Part shown: positions 27,201-35,639 of the stretch, piece after piece
Layout of the letters: every line of letters begins with the position of its first letter
Position numbering within the stretch: position 1 is the first letter of the stretch
Source: Mycoavidus sp. HKI
GTDB lineage: Bacteria > Pseudomonadota > Gammaproteobacteria > Burkholderiales > Burkholderiaceae
Assembly: GCF_020023735.2 (NCBI RefSeq)
Contig: NZ_CP076444.2
Coordinates: forward strand, 1,069,501 to 1,133,500
Reading direction: 5' to 3'
Length of the DNA: 64,000 bases
Translations under genes and position numbers: made by a program
The notes under the pieces: model-generated
Seen by the model: only the letters and a program-made list of their open reading frames with translations
Told to the model about the DNA's origin: nothing
Database searches by the model: none

Positions 27201-30200
27201 TCAGCAAGTTAAGGTACGCGGTTTTCGCATTGAGTTAGGCGAAGTTGAGACAGTTTTGTGTCAACATCCAGCCGTTAAACAAGCTGTAGTTATCGCTCAC
27301 GGGGATCGTCCCGGCCATAAACAGTTGATTGGCTATGTCGTAGTTGAACAGAGTAGCGTTTCCAAAGGTACCCAATTTACCCCCTCAGAGCTACGGCAAC
27401 ATGCAGTTGAACGTTTGCCTGATCACATGGTACCGACGTGCATTATCCTGCTAGAGGCGTTACCTCTGACAAATAACGGCAAGCTCGATTTTCGAGCGCT
27501 ACCCGCGCCCAGCTTTGTTTCAGAACATTACTGCGCGCCAAGCTCACCACAAGAACAGATGCTAGCCCTGCTATTTGCAGAAGTACTGGGTTTGCCACGT
27601 GTTGGCAGCGATGATAATTTTTTCGAGTTAGGTGGCGATAGCATTACCGCCATCCAGTTAGTGAGCCGCGCACGCCGGGCAGGACTGCTGATTACTTCAC
27701 GCGATGTTTTTGAGCATCCGAAAGTCGCCTCACTGGCTATGATGGCTAAGCCGTTGGACAGCTCGTCAGCACAAACTGCAAATATCGCCACTGGCAAAGT
27801 GTTATCAACGCCGATTATCCGCTGGTTCTTTGAGCGAGGCGGCCCACTCAACAGTTTTTATCAATCGATGCTGCTCCAAGTCCCAGCAGCACTTGAGCCC
27901 GCGCATCTTATCACTGCCTTGCAAGCGCTACTGGATCATCATGATGCACTACGCTTACAAGCCATAGCCGCGTATGGGACTGATTGGACATTACAGATTT
28001 TGCCAGTAGGTACTATCACCGCCAAAGATTGCCTACAGCGTATTGATATCGCAGGGCTGAATGCAATAGCACGTCGAACTCGTATTCAGCAAGAAACACA
28101 GGCTGCCTCAAAACGACTAGATCCAGCGATGGGTAGCATGCTGCAAGCAATCTGGTTCGATGCAGGTGAAGATCCAGGTCGCCTGCTTTTGGTGATTCAT
28201 CACTTATCAGTGGATGGCGTATCGTGGCGTATTCTCGTACCCGATCTACGCAATGCTTGGCAGGCGGCACAATCCGGAGCAAAGGAAGGAGAAAAGTCGG
28301 CCCTAGAGTTTGAGCCTAAAAGCACTTCTTTTCGGCGCTGGGCCCAGCGTCTTTCAGAAGAGGCCATGAGCACAGCTAGGTATGCTGAATTGGCCAGCTG
28401 GGAGCAGATGCTCGATGGCGCTGAGTCGCAGCTCGCCAAACGACCTCTTGATTCCGCTCAGGACACCATTGCTACAGCCAAGCAGTTGAGTCTCACGCTA
28501 CCTACCGAGCTTACAGCTCCCCTACTCAGTCAAGTTCCAACGCGCTTTCATGCACAGATCAATGATGTTTTGCTGTGCGCTTTCACGCTAGCCTTGGCTG
28601 ACTGGCGGCAACGCCAAGACGGGAAAGATCATCTCAATGTTTTAGTGGATATAGAAGGGCATGGGCGAGAAGCCATCGATACAGAGATTGACCTATCTCG
28701 TACAGTAGGTTGGTTTACTAGCCTCTTTCCAGTTCAGTTTTCTTTAAGTGGATTAGATATCAAGGCTGCGCTAAACGGCACGCTAGCATTGAGTCAATTA
28801 TTGAAGCGCGTTAAAGAGCAATTACGCGCATTACCAGATCATGGTTTAGGTTATGGCCTGCTGCGTTATCTGAATGCGGCAACAGCGTTAATGCTTAAAT
28901 ACTCCGCCCAACCCCAAATCAGCTTTAATTATTTAAGTCGCTTTAGCGCCGCTGAGAATCAAAATTGGGAGCCGGTCTGCGAGGATGCGTTTAGTTTTGG
29001 TTATGATCCAAATACGCCGCTATCGCATGCTATTTCGTTGGATGCATTGACTCTGGAGCGCGCTGATGGGCCTGAATTGATCGCCCATTGGTCTTGGGCT
29101 GGGGCATTATTTTCTGACGAACAGATTCAAGATTTAGCGCAAACTTGGTTTCAGGCTTTAAAAGCTTTAGTCAACTACGCTGAACAGCACTATGCGGGTG
29201 GATTAACACCTTCTGACTTACCCTTATTAAAACTTAGTCAAAGCCAAATTGAACAATTAGAAGCTGCACAACCCAATCTAGTTGAAGACATTTTGCCGCT
29301 TTCTCCATTACAAAAAGGCCTACTGTTTCATACCCTCTACGATCCAACGGCAGCAGATGCCTATGTTGCCCAGTGGATCATGGATGTTGAAGGAGTAATG
29401 AACTACCAGGCTTTGCAAGCTGCGCTGCAAACCTTGTTACAACGCCACGCTAGCCTACGGGCAAGTTTCGCCTCTCAAGGGCTAGACGAACCGGTACAAA
29501 TCATTTCCCGTGAAGTCACGCTACCTTGGCAAGAACTCGATTTGAGCCAGTTGGATGAATCCACGCGCCAAGCTGAACAAGCTCGCTTTTTACAACAAGG
29601 TCGTTTGCACCGTTTTGATCCTGTGCATGCCCCGCTGTTACGTTTCAGCTTGATTCGTCTCACAGCGAACCATTATCAATGGGTACTGACTTTCCACCAC
29701 ATCTTATTTGATGGCTGGTCGACATCGATTCTTATGCAAGAGCTTTTGGCCTTGTATTCTAATGGCAGTAATACGCACGCTTTAGCTCATATCCCTCCTT
29801 ACCGTGATTATCTTGCTTGGCTAAAAAGGCAGGATTACCAGGCTGCTGAACACGCCTGGAAAGAGGCGTTAGAGGATTTAGAAGAGCCTTCACTGTTAAT
29901 CCCGACAAAATCAATCAGTAGTGCTAGACAAGAAACATTTAGCTATAGCCTATCCGAAGCATCGACACAGGCTCTAATACAGCAAGCCCGCCAACGCAAT
30001 CTCACCATCAATACTCTAATTCAGGGTGCATGGGGACTTTTGCTCAGACATTTAACCGGTCACGACGATATTGTTTTTGGCGTGACTGTCTCAGGGCGAC
30101 CGCCTGAATTGCCCGGCATCGAACGTATGGTGGGGTTATTGATTAACACACTGCCATTGCGTTTGAAATTTAACCCAGCGGAATCAATTGCAGTTGCGCT

Positions 30201-33141
30201 AACACGTCTGCAAGACCAGCAAGCGCGTTTAATTGAGCACCAACATCTGAATTTGGCTGAGATTCAGCGCTTTACTGGATTAAGTGAGTTATTCGATACC
30301 TTAATGGTCTTCGAGAATTTCCCACTTGACCAACAAGCTTTGCAAACCGCTACGGGGGACCTGCGTATCACTGGCTTGGGTGGTGGCGATGCGACGCATT
30401 ATCCGCTGAGTTTAGTGGTTTTTCCTGGAACGCAATTATCGTTTCGCCTAGGCTATCTCCCCGATGTATTTGAGCGAGAAGCGATTGAACAGCTTATGCA
30501 GAATTTTATTCGGGGTTTAGAGGCAATTGCCCAAAATCCTGACCAGCCAGTGGGCCGCATCCATTTACTCAGCACCGCAGAACAGCAGCAACTCCTGGTA
30601 GCGTGGAACGCCACGGCACAACCTGTTCCAGAAGTCACACTGTCAATGTTATTCGAGGCTCAAGTTGCTAAAACGCCTGATGCCATAGCATTGATTGCTG
30701 GTGAGCAATCCATCAGCTACGCTGAACTCAATACGCAAGTTAACCGCCTGGCACATCGCCTGATCCAACAAGGCATCAGCCCAGAGACACCGGTTGCCGT
30801 CTTGATGAAGCGCACCCCGGAACGGGTCGTCGCTACGCTGGCTATCATCAAAGCTGGTGGTGTTTGCGTTCCACTCAACGACCATGATCCTGACAGTCGT
30901 TTACAAACGCTCCTGCATCAAACCAACGCTCCCATTCTGCTGACAGATCAGATATTACAAGCGCGTTGTTCGGGCCATGAGGCTCAAATTATTATCATTG
31001 ATGCTGATATTTGGTTAACCCAAGAACCGAGTCACCATCTGCATGTGGTATGTGCTCCTGAGCAATTAGCCTATCTAATGTTTACCTCAGGTTCCACAGG
31101 GCAACCTAAGGGAGTGGGTATACGTCATCACACGGTACTATATTTAGCCCACGACCGGCGTTTCAGAAGCAATGCCCAAGACCGGATATTGATGCATTCG
31201 TCACCCGCTTTCGATGTGTCTATTTATGAGCTATGGGTACCTCTGCTAGCCGGTGGAAAAATAGTGATTGCCCAAGGAGAACTTGATGTGCATACCCTGC
31301 AAAGCACCATCGAGCGGCATCAAGTCAGCGCACTTTGGCTAACCGCCGGTCTGTTTCAACTGATGGCGGAAGGAAAGTTAAACTACCTTCGCAGCGTACG
31401 TCATTTGATGGCAGGAGGGGATGCTGTCTCACCAACGGCCGTTGAGCGAGTGCTCAGACATTGCCCGCATTTACGCTTTACGAATGGCTATGGGCCCACA
31501 GAAACGAGTTTCTCAACCCTTTACTCAATACCAGCACCGTATTCAGCACAAGCTTCCATACCAATCGGTACACCTTTCGATAATGCACAAGTCTATGTTT
31601 TAGATTCAGGATTACGCCCTGCTCCAGTAGGCGTTCCTGGCGAGCTATATATTGCTGGGCATGGCGTTGCCAGAGGTTACTTTAAACGTCCAGCGCTCAC
31701 TGCCGAGCGCTTTGTCGCCAATCCATTCAGCACTACTGGAGAGCGCTTTTATCGCACGGGTGATCTAGTGCGTTGGCGCGCAGACGGTACGCTTGATTTT
31801 ATGGGGCGAGCCGATCACCAAGTCAAAATTCGGGGCTTTCGCATCGAATTAGGCGAAATTGAGGGCGTGTTGCAAAGTCATCCAGCGGTGGCACAAGCCG
31901 TCGTCATTGTGCGCGAGGATCAGCCTGGTCATAAGCAATTAGTGGCTTATGTTGTGCCTCATCACCCGATGAAAGAAATTGAGTCGCTTAATTTGCGTCA
32001 ATATGTCGGCGAACGCCTACCCAATTATATGGTGCCTGCCGCTATTGCGCTACTGGATATATTGCCTTTATCGTCCAATGGCAAAGTGATTCGCCAGGCA
32101 CTGCCCAAAGTCGAATTGAGCTCAACCCATAGTCATGCTCCGCGTTCACCGCAAGAGCTTATATTGGCCGAATTATTCGCTGACATTTTGAATTTACCAG
32201 AGGCCAATATTGACGATAATTTTTTTGATCTAGGTGGTGATTCACTTTTAGCGATGCGTTTAATCAACCGCATCCGAACCCGTTTAGGTGTTGAGATTGC
32301 GATTCGCACGCTATTTGAAGCGCCGACTGTTGCCGAGCTAGCTCAAAGCTTGAGTAGACTAGATAGTGTGCAAGAAAATTCATTTGCTGTTTTGCTTCCT
32401 ATCCAACCTAAGGGAACACGCCCTCCTCTTTTTTGCATCCATCCTGTGAGTGGATTAAGTTGGAGTTATATTGGCCTGACTAAGCATTTAGATCCTGACC
32501 AACCCATCTATGGTTTACAAGCGCGTGGACTGGATGGATCTACGCCGCTTCCGCCAACACTTGAGGCTGTTGCAGCAGACTACATCGAGCAAATCCAGCG
32601 CATTCAGCCTACCGGCCCCTATTATTTATTGGGCTGGTCTTTTGGCGGTGACGTTGCTCACAGTATGGCCACTCAGCTTGAAGAGAGTGGAGAAAAAGTC
32701 GCTCTGCTCGCTTTACTCGATAGCTCTCCAAATAACTATAACTTGCCTCGTGCGCTAGAGCTTGACCCAGAGGCCTTTTACGTAAAGCTGCTGGCCCGCT
32801 TTAGCGATGAATCAATTCCAGAAGTGACGCAATCGTTATGGCAAAGAACGCGCGAAATCATACACAACAATGTGTTTATCCTAAAACGCTTCTCACCCAA
32901 AACCTTCCAAGGAGACTTGCTTTTTTTCCATGCCACGCAAGGGGAAAACGGCATCGCCTTTGTCACCTCTGCCGATTTATGGAAGCCTTATGTGCGCGGC
33001 AAGATTGAAACTCATGATATTCACTGCAAACACGAAGATATCGGCCTGCCTGAACCGACAGCACAATTTGCCCCAATTCTAGCTCGCAAGCTAAATCAGC
33101 TATTGCAGCAGACCCAACACGAAGCGAAAGAGGAATTTTAA
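24259..33141 (+). CDS. Two-module NRPS: formyltransferase, partial C, A, T, E, C, A, T, TE
   Basis: 2960 aa. Residues 4-180 are a methionyl-tRNA formyltransferase-like domain (FNYHDAPLPRYAGTHATSWA with Asn and His, then KADAGNI with Asp) plus its C-terminal OB part (195-310). About 328-557 is the second half of a condensation-like domain without its HHxxxDG. A1 585-1087 (YTSGSTGRPKG, NGYGPTETTTF), T1 with Ser 1128, E 1183-1644 (HHLSVDG at 1314, GHGRE, TVGWFTSLFPV), C 1675-2115 (HHILFDGWS at 1813), A2 2128-2620, T2 with Ser about 2662, TE 2713-2950 (GWSFGG, Ser 2794). The order predicts an N-formyl-D-aa1-aa2 product released by TE. Specificity residues aligned by eye are DAYWMGGTF (Val-like or aliphatic) and DVYWMGGFS (unclear). 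No ribosome site is visible; transposon debris abuts the ATG. Confidence 0.92.
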   Translation: MMKRQFYSCVIVGSTTLAIECAKHLRAAGHVLEAVLPTDETVNTWTIREELPLVSSIEQFDKLLANKPIDVLFSIVNPFLLTPSLLRHVRYAFNYHDAPLPRYAGTHATSWALLAHEKRYAVTWHQIVSKADAGNIVVQCPVEISPTDTALSLNLKCYQAASHGFSKLVERLATDTLTYQVQDLTLRNFFAKYRRPNAAGCLCWLHTAQDLSALVRALDFGGYHSNSLTLPKLLLANCIVQVAQLDILAHRSGSAPGTLLKVEPDRWHITTGSEDVAISKFTNFIGESFNAQQLALELGLCVGDRLPILPNKQIQILTEEHETAAKYESFWLERLKHFKLLQWPFKQSHASSVTPNWQVSEWYVPNMLESFVQAQRIEYLLSAFLVYLARISGETTLQLGWMPALPAPLLQNFFSPVVPMEIEIDLKRSFSEIQADVSAEHTRLTQHATYPYDLIARYPQLRAIEALRSPRPWQIVIAIVPNHVSEEFKDSAAQATRQFFAATACAERLTLQLSEQDGSFRWLYDAQYLTHEQIEQITQHLLELIQAALKSQPSHRPAGQLNLLPPAERKLLLHTWGQGKTLLPNEQCVHELFEEQVQRNPEAIALFFNDQQLSYAELNIQANRLAHRLLKHGVKPDTPVALLLQRSPQLIIATLAVLKAGGAYLPLPEHEPDNRLQSVLNETRAPLILTDNTLQKRCENLGIQVIAVDSDISLANESSQNHNVFCVPKQLAYLMYTSGSTGRPKGIGITHYNVLNLALNSCLTEARGRVLLHSPYAFDASTYELWTPLLTGGQIVIAPPGKLDTQALQDVITRYQVSALWLTAGLFQLMVEGDLHYLRGVRHLMSGGDAISPTTVERVLKYCPELRFTNGYGPTETTTFALSYPVQRPYAAQASVPIGALLDNLQAYVLDAGLCCVPIGIIGELYLGGASVARGYINRPGLSAERFIANPFGPAGTRLYRTGDLVRWRTDGILDFIGRADQQVKVRGFRIELGEVETVLCQHPAVKQAVVIAHGDRPGHKQLIGYVVVEQSSVSKGTQFTPSELRQHAVERLPDHMVPTCIILLEALPLTNNGKLDFRALPAPSFVSEHYCAPSSPQEQMLALLFAEVLGLPRVGSDDNFFELGGDSITAIQLVSRARRAGLLITSRDVFEHPKVASLAMMAKPLDSSSAQTANIATGKVLSTPIIRWFFERGGPLNSFYQSMLLQVPAALEPAHLITALQALLDHHDALRLQAIAAYGTDWTLQILPVGTITAKDCLQRIDIAGLNAIARRTRIQQETQAASKRLDPAMGSMLQAIWFDAGEDPGRLLLVIHHLSVDGVSWRILVPDLRNAWQAAQSGAKEGEKSALEFEPKSTSFRRWAQRLSEEAMSTARYAELASWEQMLDGAESQLAKRPLDSAQDTIATAKQLSLTLPTELTAPLLSQVPTRFHAQINDVLLCAFTLALADWRQRQDGKDHLNVLVDIEGHGREAIDTEIDLSRTVGWFTSLFPVQFSLSGLDIKAALNGTLALSQLLKRVKEQLRALPDHGLGYGLLRYLNAATALMLKYSAQPQISFNYLSRFSAAENQNWEPVCEDAFSFGYDPNTPLSHAISLDALTLERADGPELIAHWSWAGALFSDEQIQDLAQTWFQALKALVNYAEQHYAGGLTPSDLPLLKLSQSQIEQLEAAQPNLVEDILPLSPLQKGLLFHTLYDPTAADAYVAQWIMDVEGVMNYQALQAALQTLLQRHASLRASFASQGLDEPVQIISREVTLPWQELDLSQLDESTRQAEQARFLQQGRLHRFDPVHAPLLRFSLIRLTANHYQWVLTFHHILFDGWSTSILMQELLALYSNGSNTHALAHIPPYRDYLAWLKRQDYQAAEHAWKEALEDLEEPSLLIPTKSISSARQETFSYSLSEASTQALIQQARQRNLTINTLIQGAWGLLLRHLTGHDDIVFGVTVSGRPPELPGIERMVGLLINTLPLRLKFNPAESIAVALTRLQDQQARLIEHQHLNLAEIQRFTGLSELFDTLMVFENFPLDQQALQTATGDLRITGLGGGDATHYPLSLVVFPGTQLSFRLGYLPDVFEREAIEQLMQNFIRGLEAIAQNPDQPVGRIHLLSTAEQQQLLVAWNATAQPVPEVTLSMLFEAQVAKTPDAIALIAGEQSISYAELNTQVNRLAHRLIQQGISPETPVAVLMKRTPERVVATLAIIKAGGVCVPLNDHDPDSRLQTLLHQTNAPILLTDQILQARCSGHEAQIIIIDADIWLTQEPSHHLHVVCAPEQLAYLMFTSGSTGQPKGVGIRHHTVLYLAHDRRFRSNAQDRILMHSSPAFDVSIYELWVPLLAGGKIVIAQGELDVHTLQSTIERHQVSALWLTAGLFQLMAEGKLNYLRSVRHLMAGGDAVSPTAVERVLRHCPHLRFTNGYGPTETSFSTLYSIPAPYSAQASIPIGTPFDNAQVYVLDSGLRPAPVGVPGELYIAGHGVARGYFKRPALTAERFVANPFSTTGERFYRTGDLVRWRADGTLDFMGRADHQVKIRGFRIELGEIEGVLQSHPAVAQAVVIVREDQPGHKQLVAYVVPHHPMKEIESLNLRQYVGERLPNYMVPAAIALLDILPLSSNGKVIRQALPKVELSSTHSHAPRSPQELILAELFADILNLPEANIDDNFFDLGGDSLLAMRLINRIRTRLGVEIAIRTLFEAPTVAELAQSLSRLDSVQENSFAVLLPIQPKGTRPPLFCIHPVSGLSWSYIGLTKHLDPDQPIYGLQARGLDGSTPLPPTLEAVAADYIEQIQRIQPTGPYYLLGWSFGGDVAHSMATQLEESGEKVALLALLDSSPNNYNLPRALELDPEAFYVKLLARFSDESIPEVTQSLWQRTREIIHNNVFILKRFSPKTFQGDLLFFHATQGENGIAFVTSADLWKPYVRGKIETHDIHCKHEDIGLPEPTAQFAPILARKLNQLLQQTQHEAKEEF

Positions 33142-33142
33142 A

Positions 33143-33316
33143 ATGAGCAATCCATCAGCACGGATCGCAGATCTTTCTTTGAGCCACCTTGGCGCGCTTA
33201 GGTCGAGTCGGCGCATTCGACCTACCTGCCTGCTATTGCCCAAGGCATGGTTTTTCTATTTTTTAAGACGATTCAGTATTAGGCTACATGAGGCGACCCT
33301 GTCCACTGTCGAGTAA
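33143..33316 (+). CDS. 57-codon ORF, probable stump of a following NRPS/PKS gene
   Basis: Starts one base after the NRPS stop codon with a good ribosome site (GAGGA at 33130-33134). The first 20 residues MSNPSARIADLSLSHLGALR resemble the N-terminal lead-in of stand-alone NRPS and PKS proteins (SxRIAxLSxEKxALL). After that the sequence (RIRPTCLLLPKAWFFYFLRR) no longer fits. I read it as the truncated start of a once-downstream megasynthase gene, though a genuine small protein is possible. Confidence 0.45.
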   Translation: MSNPSARIADLSLSHLGALRSSRRIRPTCLLLPKAWFFYFLRRFSIRLHEATLSTVE

Positions 33317-33511
33317 GTGCGATGCAGGATAGGTTTTTTATTGAGGTCCATCCGATGAATACTGCACAATTTGAAACGCACTCACTTGGCGTCAAGCCTG
33401 ATAACGCCTATTAGCAGATTTGACCACCGGTAAAAAAGGAGTGCTTCTGTCCGATTGAGGCCACAAAAGGCGCACCCCTCCCTGCGCGGGGCCTCTTTGA
33501 GACCGCTTTCC
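33317..33511. other. Intergenic between convergent genes
   Basis: A 19-codon frame from 33355 (MNTAQFETHSLGVKPDNAY) has no clear ribosome site. No terminator with a T-run was recognised. Confidence 0.3.
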
Positions 33512-34219
33512 TTACTGCGACAGAACCGGCAAATTTCTTTTATCAAGCTTTTCGATAGTTTCAGAAAAAACGAGCCGCTCTCTTCCAAATCTTTCGATCG
33601 TGGCAACTTGTGGCAATCCCAGAGATTTCCAAGTCTTGACGGAAGCATGATTATCTTCACGCGCTGTAAGGGTAATGTTTTTTGGAGTTTCCCCGGAGAG
33701 AGAGGGCAGTTTATAGCCTCGATCTAGCGCTTCAGGAATGTAATAATTCACCAGCGCAATAGCGACATGCTTGCCCAATCCTTTACCCCAATATTTGTGA
33801 TGGAGTACCCGGCCTATCGCAATAGCAATGCATGAATCCCAAGAATCTGCTGCTTCCCAAGCTTTAATTAATACACTGCCAATAAACTGATCATCTTCAT
33901 TTCTGTTGGTGATAGCAAAAGCGCTAAAGGCATTTCCATTTTGCCAGAGGTTTACCCACGTATTAACATGTTCTTTAGTTTGATCTGCACTCCAAACACT
34001 GCCTTCACGGTATTTTTCCATATTGGTGGGATCGCTGAATAGCCTTATGTAATCCGGTAAATTTTTTTGAGTGACTGATTTCATTTCGAGACCTTTCGTC
34101 TGTATAACCACAGTCAAGTCCCCCTTATCACCGGTTTCAAAGCGAATATCTGGCTTTGAATCAATATACGGCTGCGTGCCAATATTCATAGAACCCGTAG
34201 TATTAGAGATAGTCGACAA
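33512..34219 (-). CDS. GNAT family N-acetyltransferase
   Basis: RimJ/RimL-type GNAT fold: IRLFSDPTNMEKYREGSVWS, then FIGSVLIKAWEA, the acetyl-CoA loop around HHKYWGKGLGKHVAIALVNY, and ITLTAREDNHASVKTWKSLG near the end, typical of Acetyltransf_3. The frame is open to 34330, but the best ribosome site (AAAGGAG at about 34228-34234) points to a TTG start at 34219 (reading STISNTTGSMNIGTQ); ATG 34189 is the alternative. The predicted product is about 235 aa. It lies downstream of the MFS and ATP-grasp genes on the same strand, 185 bp away, and convergent with the NRPS, so self-resistance or product acetylation are both plausible. The substrate is unknown. Confidence 0.82.
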   Translation of the reverse strand: MSTISNTTGSMNIGTQPYIDSKPDIRFETGDKGDLTVVIQTKGLEMKSVTQKNLPDYIRLFSDPTNMEKYREGSVWSADQTKEHVNTWVNLWQNGNAFSAFAITNRNEDDQFIGSVLIKAWEAADSWDSCIAIAIGRVLHHKYWGKGLGKHVAIALVNYYIPEALDRGYKLPSLSGETPKNITLTAREDNHASVKTWKSLGLPQVATIERFGRERLVFSETIEKLDKRNLPVLSQ

Positions 34220-34404
34220 GATGAATTCTCCTTTAAAATAGATAGCTGTAAAACAGTGTGCAAAACTGACCAGATTGAAGCATGAAACATGCGTGGAAAA
34301 GTTTCCACTTCTGACGACTGTGCAGATCATTCAACTCGGCAAACGCTTCCATCATCCAAAGAAAGCCAACAGTAAACCCTTTTATTAGGGGCCACGTCTC
34401 GACT

Positions 34405-35637
34405 CTACTCCGCTTCGTGGCGTGGCCCAATTGAACGCTTTGCCCAGTACCAGGCAGCAAAACACAGCGCTGCGCCTGCATACATGGTCCAGCGGACACC
34501 GTAACAGGAGGCGGCGGTTCCCATCCATAACGCGCCAATTGCAGAGCCGCCCCGGTAGACGACACCATACAGTGCGAACACCCGTCCGCGCATGTGCTCG
34601 GCCACTTTCATTTGAACCATGGTTTGTGCACTGATCCCAGTCACCGCCAAAGAAAATCCGATCACAAAGAAAAGAGACAACGCAATAAAGAATTCATGGT
34701 TAATTGCTAGGTATAACACGCTTAACGACAAACATAGCACATGACGAATGATCAACGAAGCCAGATCTTTGGAAAGGTCTCGCCCAGTTATCCAGAGTCC
34801 TGCAACCAAAGCACCTAAACCAATCATCGTGATCAGCACTGCGAATCCGCCTGCTCCTCGCTGAAATGCCATTTCAGCGAGGGCCGGAGTCAGTTCTGGA
34901 ATGCCGCGAATTCCGAGGGCGGTCAAAATGAGCATTAGAAATACTGGGCCAATTTGCGGATGCCGCGCCGTGTACCGATAACCGGCGCGCATTTCATGCC
35001 AAATGTTGGACCGCTTGTGTCCGTGCGGCTTGCTTTTTAAGCGAATGCAAAGCAGCGTAGCAATAAAAACAGCATAACTGAGTGCATTCAGAACAAAGGT
35101 GATAACAACCCCCGAACCAGCAATTACGATGCCCGCGATGGCAGGCCCGATAAATCTTGCAATGTTGAAAACAATGGAATTAACTGCTACTGCGGAAGGA
35201 AGGTCAGCTGCTTTGACCAGGCTGGGAAGCCAGGAAAGACGCGCCGGTTGGTTGATCGCGTCTGCCACGCCGAGCCCCAGTGTCAGCACAAACAGACCCT
35301 CGATATTAATTAGCCCTGTACTGGTTAAGACGGCGAGTAGCAGCGCCTGTATTAAGGCAGCGTGCTGTGTAAATAGCATGATACGCCGACGGTCATATCG
35401 ATCGGCCAGTATGCCTGAGAGAGGACTTAAGAAAATGGTCGGGAACAGATCGGCAAACGCAATCAAACCCAGCCAAAAACTTGAATGAGTTAGCGTCCAA
35501 GCCAGCCAGCCGACTCCCACCCGCTGCATCCAGCGTCCAATCAGTGAAATGCAATTGCCTATCGTAAACAGACGAAAATTTTGACTGTGCAGCGATCGGA
35601 GACCTGTAGCGTAACGCGATAACCACCGGCCGAACAT
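34405..35637 (-). CDS. MFS exporter (EntS/MFS_3 type)
   Basis: A 410-aa inner-membrane transporter with about twelve hydrophobic segments. The segment between TM2 and TM3 is GILADRYDRRRIMLFTQHAA, the classical MFS loop motif; other segments include GWLAWTLTHSSFWLGLIAFA and GVADAINQPARLSWLPSLV. It belongs to the MFS_3 group that includes the enterobactin exporter EntS and several natural-product and drug exporters. It begins two bases after the stop of the ATP-grasp gene, so the two are one operon. Next to the NRPS it is the natural candidate to export the peptide product. Substrate not determinable. Confidence 0.88.
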   Translation of the reverse strand: MFGRWLSRYATGLRSLHSQNFRLFTIGNCISLIGRWMQRVGVGWLAWTLTHSSFWLGLIAFADLFPTIFLSPLSGILADRYDRRRIMLFTQHAALIQALLLAVLTSTGLINIEGLFVLTLGLGVADAINQPARLSWLPSLVKAADLPSAVAVNSIVFNIARFIGPAIAGIVIAGSGVVITFVLNALSYAVFIATLLCIRLKSKPHGHKRSNIWHEMRAGYRYTARHPQIGPVFLMLILTALGIRGIPELTPALAEMAFQRGAGGFAVLITMIGLGALVAGLWITGRDLSKDLASLIIRHVLCLSLSVLYLAINHEFFIALSLFFVIGFSLAVTGISAQTMVQMKVAEHMRGRVFALYGVVYRGGSAIGALWMGTAASCYGVRWTMYAGAALCFAAWYWAKRSIGPRHEAE

Positions 35638-35639
35638 GG

